Assembly (NCBI RefSeq): GCF_014898055.3
Contig: NW_023601104.1
Location: 74,507,106 to 74,571,105 of the forward strand
Source of the DNA: Talpa occidentalis
Taxonomy: Eukaryota > Chordata > Mammalia > Eulipotyphla > Talpidae
Direction: 5' to 3'
DNA: 64,000 nt
Under the pieces are notes generated by a model. The model was not told where the DNA came from. It ran no database searches and saw only the letters and a program-made list of their open reading frames with translations. This document shows, piece by piece, positions 12,481 through 24,504 of the stretch. Made by a program: the position numbers and the translations under genes. The stretch's first letter is position 1; every line of letters starts with the position of its first letter.

Positions 12481-14130
12481 AAGTACCCTTAAAAATACTG
12501 AATTGTATGCTGTAAAAGAGTGAATTTTATTTGTGGGCATTATAGCTCAATAGAGCTGTTACCTGTATTTAGCTGTTATCTTACTTGGTTTTGTAGGCTT
12601 GGATTCAATTTGGATTATCTGTTTGGATTATCATTTCAATTTAAGTACAATGCAATTTAAGCTTTTATAGATGAGAATCTTATAATCTGTATTGTAGTCA
12701 TCTCTGTGTATATTACCTTTATTTTATACCACCTAGTTTTACTACATACAGGTAAAAATTGATACAGAACAATTTGATGTCATTTGTGTTTATACTTCCT
12801 TCTTGATCCCTTTTTAAAAAAGCATACTGTTCTATTAATTTTCAACCCAAGAGTGGCATATTGTTGTAATTACATCACTTGGAAATGTGTTTATTTTTAA
12901 GAATATGGATTTGATTTTAGAAATTGCTTTTCCTTCATTCTCTGTTATTCGTGGTGCTTGATGGCTACACACTTGAAATGCTCCCTGGCCAGAGCACTAG
13001 AGTCTTTGGGGGGTCAGTGTAGAAATGATTCATGGTTTGATAAAATGCAGGCAGGTTGAATATGACTTTTATAATGTGGCTGTGAGCCCAGCTTATGGTA
13101 TGAATTCTTACATGTCTCCTTCTTCTGTAAACATGGAACTGATACAGTTTTATTTCTTGAGTGTTCTGGCATGGTGCTAGTGAGAAGTGTGTCTTACCCA
13201 AAGCAGTATACAACAGGAAGCAAAGTTTTCTGAAGAAATAAGGAGCTTTGTGAAAAGAGAAGATAAAATTTTGGAGGGGGACAGTTCTATTCTATTGACA
13301 TTCCCAAAGCATTTCCCCAGAGTGTGCCTGGAGATCCAATACAATAGTTACTAGACAATATTCCCTGTTATTCAGAGTGATTGGATAAAGAGACCAGTTA
13401 TTTGGGGCTTGGAGTGTAGACAGCAAGGAGCCATGGTTCTGAATGTGGTATCTGGCCTAGACATACTTGCTAGTGATGGCAGCAGGGGTTGGCTGGGGAA
13501 AGAGTTGTCGGCAGTACTTGATAACACGAAGCATCAGCATCACCAACTTCATTTCTGGTCTTCCCTTTTAAAATAGATTATGTTTTAGCTGCTTGTCAAA
13601 TTTAATGCTGAGTATTCTCATAGCCTTGGCCTGCCAAGTTGTTGGCATACATGGAGAGAATTCTGTAACACAGCTTCAGTTTACAGCCACATTTAAATTG
13701 TTAATTTTAATCAGTTCTTTCATGCATTGGCCCTCCATACCAGCTACTTTCCCTCTTTGCCCCTGAGTCTTTCTGCTCAATTTAAGTGATAGCGACCTCC
13801 ATATTTAGCCTCCTTAATCCCTGACTAAACTTATAGTTTCTGTTTTCAGTGGCCCCGTGGGAATTTGACATATTTAAATTTTATTTTCTGTTCTTCAAAG
13901 CACTTTTCAACCTAGATTAATAGGTTATCTATCTTATTTAAACTAGAATAGGTTGTTCAACTTTTATTAAAGGTTGCAGCAACAAGTAATGACCATACTT
14001 GAATTTCTAAAAATAATATTTCATGTTAGAAAAACACTGAAATTATCACATCATTGCACTAAATGGAATCTTGAGATAGCATCTACCCTTTTCCCCCTAA
14101 AAGAATGATTTAGTCTAAAATGTCCTAATA
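12481..14130. other. Unique sequence, no gene recognised
   Basis: No clear repeat or exon. An 82-codon minus-strand frame (12965-13213) has no recognisable motif. Confidence 0.5.
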
Positions 14131-14142
14131 AACAACAATCTT

Positions 14143-14409
14143 TTTTTAAAAAAAAGATTTATTTATTTGATGCATACAAAAACTGCGGTATAGGCCAGAG
14201 GTGTGGGGGGTGAGAGGATTCACCAGAGACAGAGTGGGGAACAGAACAGGCAGATTGACTGAAATACACTGCTGAGGGGAGCAGCAGGCGAGTCAGGAGA
14301 GGTCTGCTGCGCCATGTGGATAGTTCCCTGGCTGGGGATCGAACTCATGCAGTGGCTGCGGACTGCTTCATAGGCTGTATCTTAACCCCTTGCACCACCA
14401 GGGAGGTCC
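14143..14409 (-). mobile_element. tRNA-derived SINE, type A, full length
   Basis: The plus strand begins with the tail complement ('aaaagatttatttatttgat'), passes 'aaaactgcggtataggccagaggtg' and ends at the head complement 'caccaccagggaggtcc'. A 12-bp target-site duplication, aacaacaatctt, lies at 14131-14142 and 14410-14421. Confidence 0.93.
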
Positions 14410-14421
14410 AACAACAATCTT

Positions 14422-15270
14422 AAGTAATTTAAAAAAAACTCTTAAAATGATAACTCATTCAAGTTTTATCAATTTTCACTATCAGAGAAATTATGCTTTA
14501 AAAATTTTTCAATCGATATCGTTTGACAAGGTCATTAGTTTTCTCTTATTATCATATTAGATAGATGTTGAATATATTCAGCCTCATTCTGAAGTAAGTC
14601 ATTTTTCTCTACTCTAAATACTTCTCTCCCAATAGGGAAAATCTCAAATAAGTTGCTTCATAGTCACCATTGTTGTACGTTTCTCTAGTTCAAGTTGTGT
14701 TTCAATTAAACTTAGAAATCTGGTTTTATTACTTGTAGAGATACTGAGATATAAACATTATTAATAGAGTCCTTAAGGCTCATATCTAGAAAGCTGCCAT
14801 TTCCAAGAACCATCACATTCAGGAGCTACTGAGAAATTGGAAAGGTAAATTTAGTGTGTCTTTTGTGAAAGATGGAAGCATAATATGTGGCAAAGCTGTG
14901 TGCAAGGGATTGCAGGTCTGTTCTTTGAGGCATCAGAGGACATCCAAGATGCTGGTGGGTTGGAAACTTGGAGAGTGATACAGTGATACATTATGTAGAG
15001 GCAAAAAGAAGTGGAGAATGAGGGGTTCCTCAACTTAGCTGAAATAACTAGGGAGGTGTTCAACGCTATTCCATAATCCCCTCCTCTTACCATTATTGCA
15101 TAAGTAGAGCACAGAACTGAATTTCTTCCTTTCTCACATCTATCTCCAGGTTGTTCCTACATTGGATAGAAGGGAAGTAAGGCGGAAGCAAAGTGGTATT
15201 TCAGTTTATTTTTTTAGGTCTTTGAATGCCAAAGTCATTGGTGGTCAATTTAGGCTTTCAGGAACAAAAA
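14422..15270. other. Unique sequence, nothing recognised
   Basis: No repeat family or exon was seen. The 80-codon minus-strand frame at 14851-15093 has no domain. Confidence 0.5.
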
Positions 15271-15274
15271 TAGT

Positions 15275-15545
15275 TATGATAACAATTACCATTTATTTAA
15301 CACAAGAATTGTGTTAATACTTTACATTGTTTTATTGAATCTGTAAGTTCTATAATATAAGCATTTCTTGTAAATTAATGTATGCAAAGCACAGTGTCTG
15401 AAACATAGTAAGAGCTCAGTAAATGTTGTTAACAACCCATTTTATAGATAAGAGAAGTGTATCTTAGAGATTATTGGTAGAATGAATCCAAGCCATTAAA
15501 CTCTGAAGCATATGTGCAATTGTACAATACTGTGTTTCTCTTTCA
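15275..15545 (-). mobile_element. MIR relic, possibly rearranged
   Basis: The piece 'cacagtgtctgaaacatagtaagagctcagtaaatgttgtt' (15385-15432) reads as the MIR/L2-type tail in sense. The adjacent 'cccattttatagataagagaagtgtatcttagag' reads as MIR core in antisense. The two pieces in opposite orientation suggest two relics side by side or a rearranged copy. Confidence 0.55.
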
Positions 15546-17201
15546 GTAACTCAGCTCTCCTTACAGAAGTCTTCCCTGATATATCTCCTGAATATATTCT
15601 CCTGTATTGGAGGAACATACTTGTTTTAAAATTCTATATTTTGATTTATCCCATTTGGTGAATCTTTAGTCCTTTTCTTTCTTTTTTTTTTCCTTTTTTA
15701 CCTCTGTACTTATCCCTAGGGAAGTTCATTCTTCAAATGATCAAGGTCTGGACCAAATTTATTTTGTGAGAATGTAGAATTTTTCTTACAAGATTTTAAA
15801 AGGACCGGTAAGATAATTACATGAAAGGATCTGTTTAGGCTCTTTTTGCATGGTAGGGGGTGGACCAAATAACCTTTGGATCACTTCCACTTGTATAATT
15901 CACCATTTCGACAGGACAGCAACATTTCAGGGCAAAGTTCAACTTTTTTTATTATTAAATTCTTTTATCGTCGCCAGGAAACTAGAGAAAATGAATTCTT
16001 CACAGTATGCTTGTGCATGCAACTTGAAACGGTTTGCACACTAAATGAAATTAAATGAAAGACAGCTGTTTGGGAAAGAGCTGTCAGAAACTGATTGGGT
16101 TCTATTAAAAGGAGAATAGAGGCTAGGAATAAGTTTTCAGAAACAGGATATCAGTGGTTTCAAAAGCAAGCAAATTTACATACACTAAAGCTCTCATGTG
16201 GTTGTGCTGTTGCATGTCTTTTCAGTTCATCCATCTTAAATTATTATTTGCTCTTGGTGAGTAGGTGTCTGCTTTCAAGGCTCCTTTGCACATATCAAAT
16301 GTGTGGCAGTTCTTTCTTTTCTGAAGTAAATACAGTACAACCCCACTACAGTGCCGTCCTAAGTACTTTGGTTTTGGTTGAACTGCAAAAGCCAGTAATG
16401 TTCATCAAGCTACTTCCTTTACCCAGCACCTCTCTGTTCCCACCAAAATACAAAAGGAGAAGGACCACCTGGGCAGATTGCCAGGGGTTCCACCAGCTCT
16501 CCTAAAATGGCTGCCAGCTAGCAAGAAACAATTACATTCCATAACAGACTCAAAGCAGATGGTCACCTGTGGTGATGAGTATTAAGACATTACTAAGGCT
16601 TTGATTTGTGATTGTGCTTTGTACTTTCCGGGCATTCAAGTTGTGTTATCTGTGTGATGCTCCCTACCCGCCAAGACATCATTGCTTATTATTTTGGCCT
16701 GTGTTCCTGTGGCTTGCCCTACAGTCGAAGCACTGCCCAAGAGCTTCCCCTGCTAGCTTCCATTCGTCCTGCTATATGGTAGTTCACAGTAGGAAATCTG
16801 TTGGGCCCTCCAGTGGCAGATAGAGTGTCGCGCGTGGAAATCTCTTGGTAGGAATTTTTTAGCTTTTTTCGGTTTTTACTACCCACAGCATAGCCTCATG
16901 CAGGAAGTTCAGTTAGACTTCAGAGTTAGAAATTCTAAGGTAATGCTGTACTTCTACAGTCTTACTCTCTGGAGCTTCTGATTGTATTGAATTTTTACAT
17001 TTTAAATTTAACAGTGGCCTTTCTTAATTCATTGAAGCTGAATCTCAAAGCTCTTCCTTTAAGATCTTGCTGTTCCCTCCACAAACACCTGACTGCTTCC
17101 TTCCTTCCTTCCTCCCTCCCTCCCTCCCTCCCTCCTAGAATCTCTGAACCTGGTCTCCAGTTCATTAGCAAATGGGACCTTATGCAGTCTCAGCAGCCAA
17201 G
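15546..17201. other. Unique sequence with simple repeat, no gene recognised
   Basis: A short L2-like phrase ('cttacagaagtcttccctgat') lies near 15560. A 136-codon plus-strand frame at 16095-16505 has no recognisable domain and is probably chance. A pyrimidine microsatellite lies at 17095-17137. Confidence 0.5.
17095..17137 (+). repeat. (CCTT)n/(CCCT)n pyrimidine microsatellite
   Basis: Tandem 'ccttcctt' units change into 'ccctccctccct' units, giving a short polypyrimidine tract. Confidence 0.95.
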
Positions 17202-17218
17202 CACATGGACACATTTTC

Positions 17219-17520
17219 TTTTTTTTTTTTTTTGTTTTTTTAAAATTTTTATTTATTTATTTTATTTATTTATACAAGCACTGGGTACAGTCAGAAGCAC
17301 GGGAGGGTGAGAGAATTCACCAGAGCCAGAGCAGGGAGCAAAGCAGGCAGAAGGACCGAGGTACACTGCTGAGGGGAGCAGCGGGCGGCAGGAGAGGTCT
17401 GCGCGCCATGTGGGACCCTCCTCCAGTGGCCGGGAAGCAGCCGGGAATCAAACCTGCGCTGCAGAGGCTGCAGGCAGCTTCGCAACCCAGCGCTCAACCA
17501 CTGCGCCACTGGGGAGGCCC
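17219..17520 (-). mobile_element. tRNA-derived SINE, type B, full length
   Basis: The plus strand runs from a long T-rich tail complement through 'tacaagcactgggtacagtc' and 'gtgagagaattcaccagagcc' to the head complement 'ctgcgccactggggaggccc'. Type B differs from type A in the tail: it reads 'gactgtacccagtgcttgta' where type A reads 'ctgtaccccagttcttgta'. A perfect 17-bp target-site duplication, cacatggacacattttc, lies at 17202-17218 and 17521-17537. Confidence 0.95.
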
Positions 17521-17537
17521 CACATGGACACATTTTC

Positions 17538-18261
17538 AAACTGAGTCACAGGACTCTCCTGGGTACCCCATCAACCCCCAGTTATAAAACCACATTTGGT
17601 AATAAGAAACAAAGATCAGAACACCAGTAGTTCCTAATTTAGATTATCTTCCCTACTTCTTTGATACAATTTCATATAATTTTTATGAATGAACAAATGA
17701 ACAAATGACCTCCCAGAGATCACATTATAACTCATATTCTTAGTGTAACTTCCACAAAAGAAGGGGGTCAACCATCAGGGCAGAGGCTGTAGCAAGTTTC
17801 CCCATCTTTAAAAAACCATTTATTGAAGCAGAATTCACTATTGGATGTAAGCTGTTTACTTACCAGTGATTTTATTGGTGGGAATATTTACTTCTCAGTT
17901 CTAAAATTCTTCAGTTAACTCCTATGAATGCTTTCTTCCTTGTTATGCTCCAGGGACGCCAAAAATATTCCTGATTACAAACCAGGAAGTCACTGAGCAC
18001 TTATTTTGTGAGATTCAAGACGAGAAGGGACAGTCTTTGGCAATTAGGAATGTTCTACCTCTTATTTTCCCTGTATCACATAAATAATTAAATCATCAGG
18101 CCTTTCCCATTGCCACCTAGTTGAAGGAAATTTAATTATTTTTATAATTTATATATTCTGCCCCAGATTCCTTTCTCCTTCATTCAGAAAAAATTATTGA
18201 ACACCTGATAATGTGTTGGGCACTGTATTACTATTGATGTCAGAAAAATTGGTAAACTGTG
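17538..18261. other. Unique sequence between SINE and L1
   Basis: No repeat family or exon was recognised. Confidence 0.5.
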
Positions 18262-19156
18262 TCCCTTGCTCTTTTTTCTTTTACTTGTTTCATTTTTATT
18301 TATTTTTTATATATTTTATTTTATATATTTTTTACATCACTTTTCATTTTTGCCCAATGTATGCATTTTCGTCTTGGTTATAGTCCCCACAATTCCCAAC
18401 CCCCCCTTGTTTTGAAGCTACTCCCTTCTCCCCCTGCCCCCATAGTGTGTCTCTGGTTTATAGTTGCTTGTTAATTTTGATTTTTGCTTTATTATAATTA
18501 GTCTTTTTCCTGGTCCCTTATTTAGGTTTTCTAACTTCCTGCTGTGAGTGAGACCATCTGGTATTTTTCTTTTTCTTTCTGGCTTATTTTGCTGAGCATA
18601 ATGCCTTCCAGCTCCATCCATGTTGCTGCAAATTGTGTGAGTTTATCTTTTTTGATCGCTGAGTAGTATTCCATTGGTATGTGTACCACATCTTCTTGAT
18701 CCAGTCATCTATTTTTGGGCATTTGGGTTGTTTCCATAGCTTAGCTATTGTAAATAGTGCCACTATAAACACAGGGGTGCAGGTGCCCTTTTGAATTAAT
18801 GTTTCTGTGTCCTTTGGGTAAATACCTAGGAGTGGAATTGCTGGATCCTATGGAAGTTCCATCTTTAGCAGGTTGAGGAATCTTCACAAAGCTCTCCACA
18901 GTGGTGGGACCAGTCTGCACTCCCACCAGCAGTGCAGGAGAGTTCCTTTTTCTCCACCTCCTCGCCAACATTTGTTGTTGCTAGTTTTTTTAGTATGTAC
19001 CATTCTCACTGGTGTAGGATGGTATCTCATTGTAGTTTTGATTTGCATTTCCCTGATTACAAGTGATGTTAACATTTTTTCATATGCCTGTTGGTTATGT
19101 GCATTTCCTCTTTGGAGAAATTTCTTTTTAGCTCTTCTGCCCATTTTTGGACTCGG

Positions 19157-19690
19157 TTATTTGCTTTTGTCGAGTCTTGTCAGCTCTTTGTAGATTTTTG
19201 TGATCAGTCCTTTATCATTAGTGTTGTGTGCAAAAATGTTCTCCCAGTCAGTGGGGTGTCTCTTTGTTTTGGTTACTGTCTCTTTTGCTGTACAGAAGCT
19301 CTTTAATTTGATGTAGTTCCAGCTGTTTATCTTTGCCTTCACAATCACTGCTTTCGGTGATGTGTCTTTAAAGATGTTACTGAGGTGTATGTCATGTAGT
19401 GTTTCAACTTTATTTCCTTCTATATATTTTATGGTTTCAGGTCTTATGTCTAGTTCTTTAATGCATTTTGAGTTGTTTTTTGTGCATGGTGTGAGGTAGT
19501 AGTCAAGCTTCATTCTTTTGCATGTTGCAACCCAGTTTTCCCAACACCATTTAGTGAACAAACTTTCTTTGCTCCATTGCGTATTCTTTGCTTCTTTGTC
19601 AAAGATTAGTTGACCGTAAATCTGTGGGTTTATTTTGGATTTTCTATTTGGTTCCATTTGTCCATATGTCTGTTTTTGTTTCAATACCAT
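19157..19690 (-). pseudogene. L1 ORF2 remnant, region after reverse transcriptase
   Basis: A 177-codon open stretch of the ORF2 of the L1 at 18274-21867. It carries the conserved segment '[18 protein letters not shown]' followed by '[20 protein letters not shown]', which in intact L1s lies between the polymerase core and the C-terminal cysteine-rich domain. It is only one piece of a broken ORF and makes no functional protein. Confidence 0.9.
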
Positions 19691-20168
19691 GCAGTTTTGA
19701 TTATTATGGCTTTGTAGTATAGTTGGAAGTCTGGGAGTGTGATACTTTCATTGCCTTTTTTTTTTTTTTTTTTAAGGAGAGCTTTGGCTCTTTGGGGTTT
19801 TTGGTGGCTCCATATGAATTTCATCAATATTTGTTCTATTTCTTTGAAGAAATGTTATTGAAATTTTTATTGGAATAACATTGAATCTGTAAATTGCTTT
19901 TGGTAGGATGGCCATTTTAATAATGTTAATTCTTCCAATCCATGATCAGGGGATGCCTTTCCATTTCCTTGTGTCTTCTATTTCTTTTAAAAGTGTCTTA
20001 TAGTTTTCTTTGTATAGGTCCTTTACCTCTTTTGTTAGGTTTATTCCCAAGTATTTGATTTTTTTGTTTCAATAATAAAAGGGATGGTTTTCTTGATTTC
20101 TTCTTCTTCAGATTTATTGTTTGTGTATAGGAAGGCTACTGAGTTTTGTGTGTTGATTTTGTATCTTG

Positions 20169-20513
20169 CTACTTTACTAGACTGATTAATTTGATTAATT
20201 TTTCCGTGGAGTTTTTGGGGTTCTCTATGCATATTATTATATCATCTGCAAATAGTGATAGTTTAACTTCTTCCTTCCCTATTTGAATTCCTTGTATGTC
20301 TTTCTCTTGTCTTATTGCTCTGGCTAGGACTTCCAGTATTATATTGAAAAGCAGTGGTGAGAGTGGACATCCTTGTCTTGTTCCAGACCTTAATGGAAAT
20401 GCTTTTAACTTTTCACCATTCAGAATGATATTGTCTGTGGGCTTGTCATATAGGGCCTTTATGATGTCGAGGTATGTTCCTTGTATCCCGAGAATTTCAA
20501 GGGCCTTTATCAT
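20169..20513 (-). pseudogene. L1 ORF2 remnant, reverse-transcriptase core
   Basis: A 114-codon piece of ORF2. It contains the '[15 protein letters not shown]' motif and the catalytic 'LFADDII' box of L1 reverse transcriptases (the FADD form of YXDD). The frame breaks soon after, and the continuation appears in another frame at 20041-20232. It is dead as a gene but diagnostic of the family. Confidence 0.95.
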
Positions 20514-20714
20514 AAATGGGTGTTGTACTTTGTCGAAAGCTTTCTCAGCATCTATTGATATTATTATATGGTTTTTATATTTGTTTTTGTTGATGTGTTG
20601 GTTTATATTGATTGATTTTCGGATGTTGAGCCATCTTTCTGTCCCTGGAATAAATCCTACTTGGTCGTGGTGAATTATCTTACGGATACATTGTTGGATT
20701 CTGTTAGCTAAAAT

Positions 20715-21260
20715 TTATTGAGGATTTTTGCATCGGTGTTCATTGGAGAGATTGGCCTGTAGTGTTATTTCTTTGTGTTGTCCTTGTTCAGTTTTGGTGT
20801 TGGCTTCATAGAACGTGTTTTGTATTATACCTTCCTTTTCAATTTTTTGAAAGAGTTTGTGAAGGATAGGCACTAGTTTATTTCTGAATGTTTGGTAGAA
20901 TTCCTTTGTAAATCCATCTGTTCCTGGGCTTTTGTTTTTGGGGAGGGTTTTGATTACCTTTTCAATTTCACTGCTTGTAATTGGGCTGTTTAGGTGTTCT
21001 ATTTCTTCCTTATCTAGCTTTGGGTGATTGTAAAGTTGTAGGAATTTGTCCATCTCTTCTAGATTGTTGAACTTGTTTGCATATAACTGTACATTGTGGT
21101 TTCTGATTATTCTTTTGTTTTCTGTTGTGTCTGCTGTGATTTCTCCTCTTTCATTTGTGATCCTATTTATTTGTGCTTTCTCCCATTTTTCCTTTGTGAG
21201 TCTGGCTAGGGGTTTGTCTATTTTATTTATTTTTTTCGAAGAACCAACTTTTGGTTTCAT
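20715..21260 (-). pseudogene. L1 ORF2 remnant, region before reverse transcriptase
   Basis: A 181-codon open stretch carrying the typical linker between endonuclease and polymerase: '[17 protein letters not shown]' and '[19 protein letters not shown]', the motif at the start of the polymerase domain. The frame is lost downstream, before the polymerase core at 20513. Confidence 0.93.
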
Positions 21261-21423
21261 TGATCTTTTGTTTTTTTTTTTTTTTTAGTTTCTATTTCAT
21301 TTATTTCTGCTTTGATTTTTATTATTTCCTTTCTTCTATTGGTTTAGGGTTTTTTTGTTGTTCTATTTCTAGTTCTTTGAGATGTGAGATTAGGTTGTTT
21401 CTTTGAGTTCTTTTTTTGTTTCT

Positions 21424-21867
21424 TTATTTGAGCCTGTATTGCTGTATATTTTCTCCTATTACTGCTTTTTCTACATCCCATACTTTTAGGATTTTGGTGT
21501 CCTCCTTGTTTTTCAACTCAAAGTATTTTTTAGTTTCTTTGATCTCGTTAGTCCAGTGTTCCTCCAGTAGTGTGGGTTTCAATCTCCATGAGGTAGGAGG
21601 GTTCCTTGCCTTCTTTTTATGGTTTATTTTTATTTCGATGCCTTCATGCTCAGAGAAGATGGTTGGTATGATTTCAATCTTAGTGTATCCATTGATGTTT
21701 GTCTTGTTTCCCAGTATGTGATTGATCCTGGAGAATGATCTGTGTGCACTTGAGAAAAATGTGTACTCAGATTTTTTTGTGTGTAGTGTTCTATAGATTT
21801 CTGTTAAGCCCAGGAGGTCTGGATCCTTATTTAGAACTTTAGTGTCCTTAATTATTTTTTGTCTCAT
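21424..21867 (-). pseudogene. L1 ORF2 remnant, end of endonuclease domain
   Basis: This is the 5'-most part of the truncated copy. It includes 'SSAHRSFSRINHILGNK' and 'IIPTIFSEHEGIEIKI', matching the C-terminal half of the AP-like endonuclease (the catalytic S-D/E-H region, here SEHEG). Truncation occurs at 21867, so the N-terminal catalytic residues of the domain are absent. Confidence 0.93.
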
Positions 21868-21879
21868 TCCCTTGCTCTT

Positions 21880-22233
21880 GAGAGCTTATTATGGTCTGGT
21901 GAGCTGTGGAAAGTAGTTTTCTGAGTGTTGATGTGATAATGACTTCCTTTTAATGGTATTTTTATGTGAATAGTAGGACTTAATAATATACTTCTTTATT
22001 TGGTCAATATATTTATCCCTTCTACAAAAATATGACCAGTAGTAATGCAGATTTCATTTATCATGTGATCAAGTGGGGAGATTTTTTATTTTAGTGCAAT
22101 CATAGGAAATCAAAGTTAACAGCTGGCTACAGCTGAGTTCCAGCTGGTTCTGTTGAGCTGCATTCAGAGGGAAAAATGGGTGGTACCTCCCCTAGCTCCC
22201 CTGCTTTAAGTAGATGGTCTTCCAAGGTAACAC
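21880..22233. other. Unique island between two L1 copies
   Basis: About 350 bp of non-L1 sequence separate the target-site duplications of the two neighbouring antisense L1s. No repeat or exon was recognised in it. Confidence 0.7.
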
Positions 22234-22459
22234 CTGAACAGATGCTTTTATTTTATTTTTTTTCATTATTATTATTTTTTTTAATTAATAAATTTTATTT
22301 TTATATTACTCATACATTTGCAATCCCCCCATTCTGACCCCAATCCCTACCCTCCCGCCCCCCCAACCCCCAAAAAGTGTCTCTGGTTCATAGTTTTTGT
22401 TGATTTTGATTTTCACTTTCTTATAGTTATTCATTTTCCTGGTCCCTTATTTAAGTATT

Positions 22460-23116
22460 CTAGATTCCTGCTATGAGTGAGACCATCCGGTATTTTTCTT
22501 TTTCTTTTTGGCTTATTTCACTGAGCATGATCCCTTCCAGCGCCATCCATGTTGCTGCAAATTGCATGTGTTTATCTTTTTTGAATGCTGAGTAATATTC
22601 CATGGTATATATGTACCACATCTTCTTGATCCAGTCATCTATTTCTGGGCATTTGGGCTGTTTCCAAAGCTTAGCTATTGTAAATAGTGCTGCTATAAAC
22701 ATAGGGGTGCAGGTGTTCTTTGGAATTGGTGTTTCTGTGTCCTTTGGGTAAATACCTAGGAGTGGAATTGCTGGATCCTGTGGAAGCTCTATGTTTAGTA
22801 GGTCCAGAAATCTCCACACAGCTCTCCATAGTGGTTGGACCAGTTTGCACTCCCACCAACAGTGCAGAAGAGTTCCTTTTTCTCCACAACCTCGCCAACA
22901 TTTGTTGTTGCTAGTTTTTTTAATATGTGCCATTCTCACTGGTGTAAGATGGTATCTCATGGTAGTTTTGATTTGCATTTCCCTGATTGCAAGTGATGTT
23001 GAACATTTTTTCATATGCCTGTTGGCCATTCGCATTTCCTCTTCAGAGAAGTTTCTTTTTAGCTCCTCTGTCCATTTTTTGACTGGATTATTTTCTTTGT
23101 TGTTGTTGAGTCTCAT
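22460..23116 (-). pseudogene. L1 ORF2 C-terminal fragment (cysteine-rich domain)
   Basis: A 218-codon open stretch from the methionine at '[10 protein letters not shown]' to the natural ORF2 stop. It contains the C-terminal cysteine/histidine motif '[18 protein letters not shown]' and the conserved '[17 protein letters not shown]' and 'MEYYSAFKK' segments of mammalian L1 ORF2. It continues the frame lost near 23250. The stop at 22460 is followed by the 3' UTR. Confidence 0.95.
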
Positions 23117-23238
23117 CAGCTCTTTGCAGATTTTTGTGATCAGTCCTTTATCATTAGTGTTGGGTGCAAAAATTTTCTCCCAGTTGGTGGGGTTTCTCTT
23201 TGTTTTTGTTATTGTCTCTTTTGCTGTGCAGAAGCTCT

Positions 23239-24504
23239 TTAATTTGATGTAGTCCAGCTGTTGATCTTTGCCTTCACTATCACTGCTTTGGGTGATGTGT
23301 CTGTAAAGATGTCTTTGATATGCAAATCACGTAGTATTTCGCCTATATTTCCTTCTATGTATTTTATGGTTTCAGGTCTTATGTCTAGTTCTTTAATCCA
23401 TTTTGAGTTGATTTTTGTATATGGTGTGAGGTAGTGGTCAAGCTTCATTCTTTTGCATGTAGCGACCCAGTTTTCCCAGCACCATTTATTGAACAAACTT
23501 TCTTTGCTCCAATGCATAGTCTTTGCTCCTTTGTCAAATATTAGTTGACCATAAATCTGTGGGTTTATTTCTGGATTTTCTATTCGATTCCATTGGTCTG
23601 TGTGTCTGTTCTTGTTCCAATACCATGCAGTTTTGATGATTATGGCTTTGTAGTAGAGTTTGAAGTCTGGGAGTGTGATGCCTCCATTCCCTTCTTTTTT
23701 TTTCAGGAGAGCTTTGGCTATTCGGGGTTTTTTGTGATTCCATATGAATTTCATCAATAATTGTTCTATTTCTTTGAAGAATGACATTGAAATTTTGATT
23801 GGAATAGCATTGAATCTGTATATTGCTTTTGGTAGGATGGCCATTTTAATAATGTTTATTCTCCCAATCCATGAGCAGGGGATGTTTTTCCATTTCTTTG
23901 TGTCTTCCTCTATTTCTTTTAACAGTGTTTTATAGTTTTCTTTGTATAGGTCCTTTACCTCTTTTGTTAGATTTATTCCCAAATATTTGATTTTTTTTGT
24001 TTCAATAATAAAAGGGATGGTTTTTTTTATTTTTTCTTCTTCAGATTTATTGTTTGTATATAGGAAGGCTACTGACTTTTGCGTGTTGATTTTGTATCCT
24101 GCCACTTTACTGAACTGATTGATGAGTTGAATTAGTTTTTCTGTGGAGTTTTTGGGGTTCTCTATGTATATTATCATATCATCTGCAAAGAGTGATAGTT
24201 TGACTTCTTCTTTTCCTATTTGGATTCCTTGGATGTCTTTCTCTTGTCTTATTGCTCTGGCTAGGACTTCCAGTATTATATTGAAAAGCAGTGGTGAAAG
24301 TGGACATCCTTGTCTTGTTCCAGATCTTAATGGAATTGCTTTCAGCTTTTCACCATTGAGAATGATACTGGCTGTTGGCTTGTCATATATGGCCTTTATG
24401 ATGTTGAGGTACGTTCCTTGTATCCCAAGAATTTCAAGGGCTTTTATCATGAATGGGTGTTGCACTTTGTCGAAAGCTTTCTCAGCATCTATTGATATTA
24501 TCAT
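23239..24504 (-). pseudogene. L1 ORF2 fragment with intact reverse-transcriptase core
   Basis: This 421-codon open frame starts at an internal methionine; the real ORF2 frame enters from the truncation point upstream. It carries 'DAEKAFDKV' at residues about 6-14, '[12 protein letters not shown]' at about 64-75 and the catalytic FADD box at about 106-109. After these comes the post-polymerase region with 'QLIFDKGAK' and '[15 protein letters not shown]'. In intact L1s ORF2 provides the endonuclease and reverse transcriptase that copy L1 and SINE RNA into DNA. Compared with the copy at 18274, one base appears lost near 23250, which ends this frame; the C-terminal part continues in another frame at 22460-23116. 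It lacks a promoter and the endonuclease, so a functional product is not expected. Confidence 0.95.

Larger units (their letters stand above)
18274..21867 (-). mobile_element. L1 retrotransposon, 5'-truncated, 3.6 kb
   Basis: This antisense L1 runs from its 3' poly(A) end (18274) into the ORF2 endonuclease region (21867). A perfect 12-bp target-site duplication, tcccttgctctt, lies at 18262-18273 and 21868-21879. There is no 5' inversion, ORF1 or promoter. Its 3' UTR ends in an A/T-rich 'tttttacatcacttttcatttttgcccaatg' type sequence (plus-strand reading), shared with the fragment at 48978 but not with the L1 at 22251. ORF2 is broken by many stops and frameshifts, so the copy cannot mobilise itself. 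Confidence 0.97.

Noticed and set aside
16095..16505. 136-codon plus-strand ORF
   Set aside because: It has no known domain, no repeat match, no splice-site or polyadenylation context that I could support, and a length within chance expectation for 64 kb.
17380..17510. CpG island or promoter
   Set aside because: The local GC-rich, CpG-containing stretch is the head of a SINE. The same signal appears in each type B SINE.
22791..23252. 153-codon plus-strand ORF
   Set aside because: It is antisense to the L1 ORF2 C-terminal domain. Antisense frames in L1 are often open by composition.
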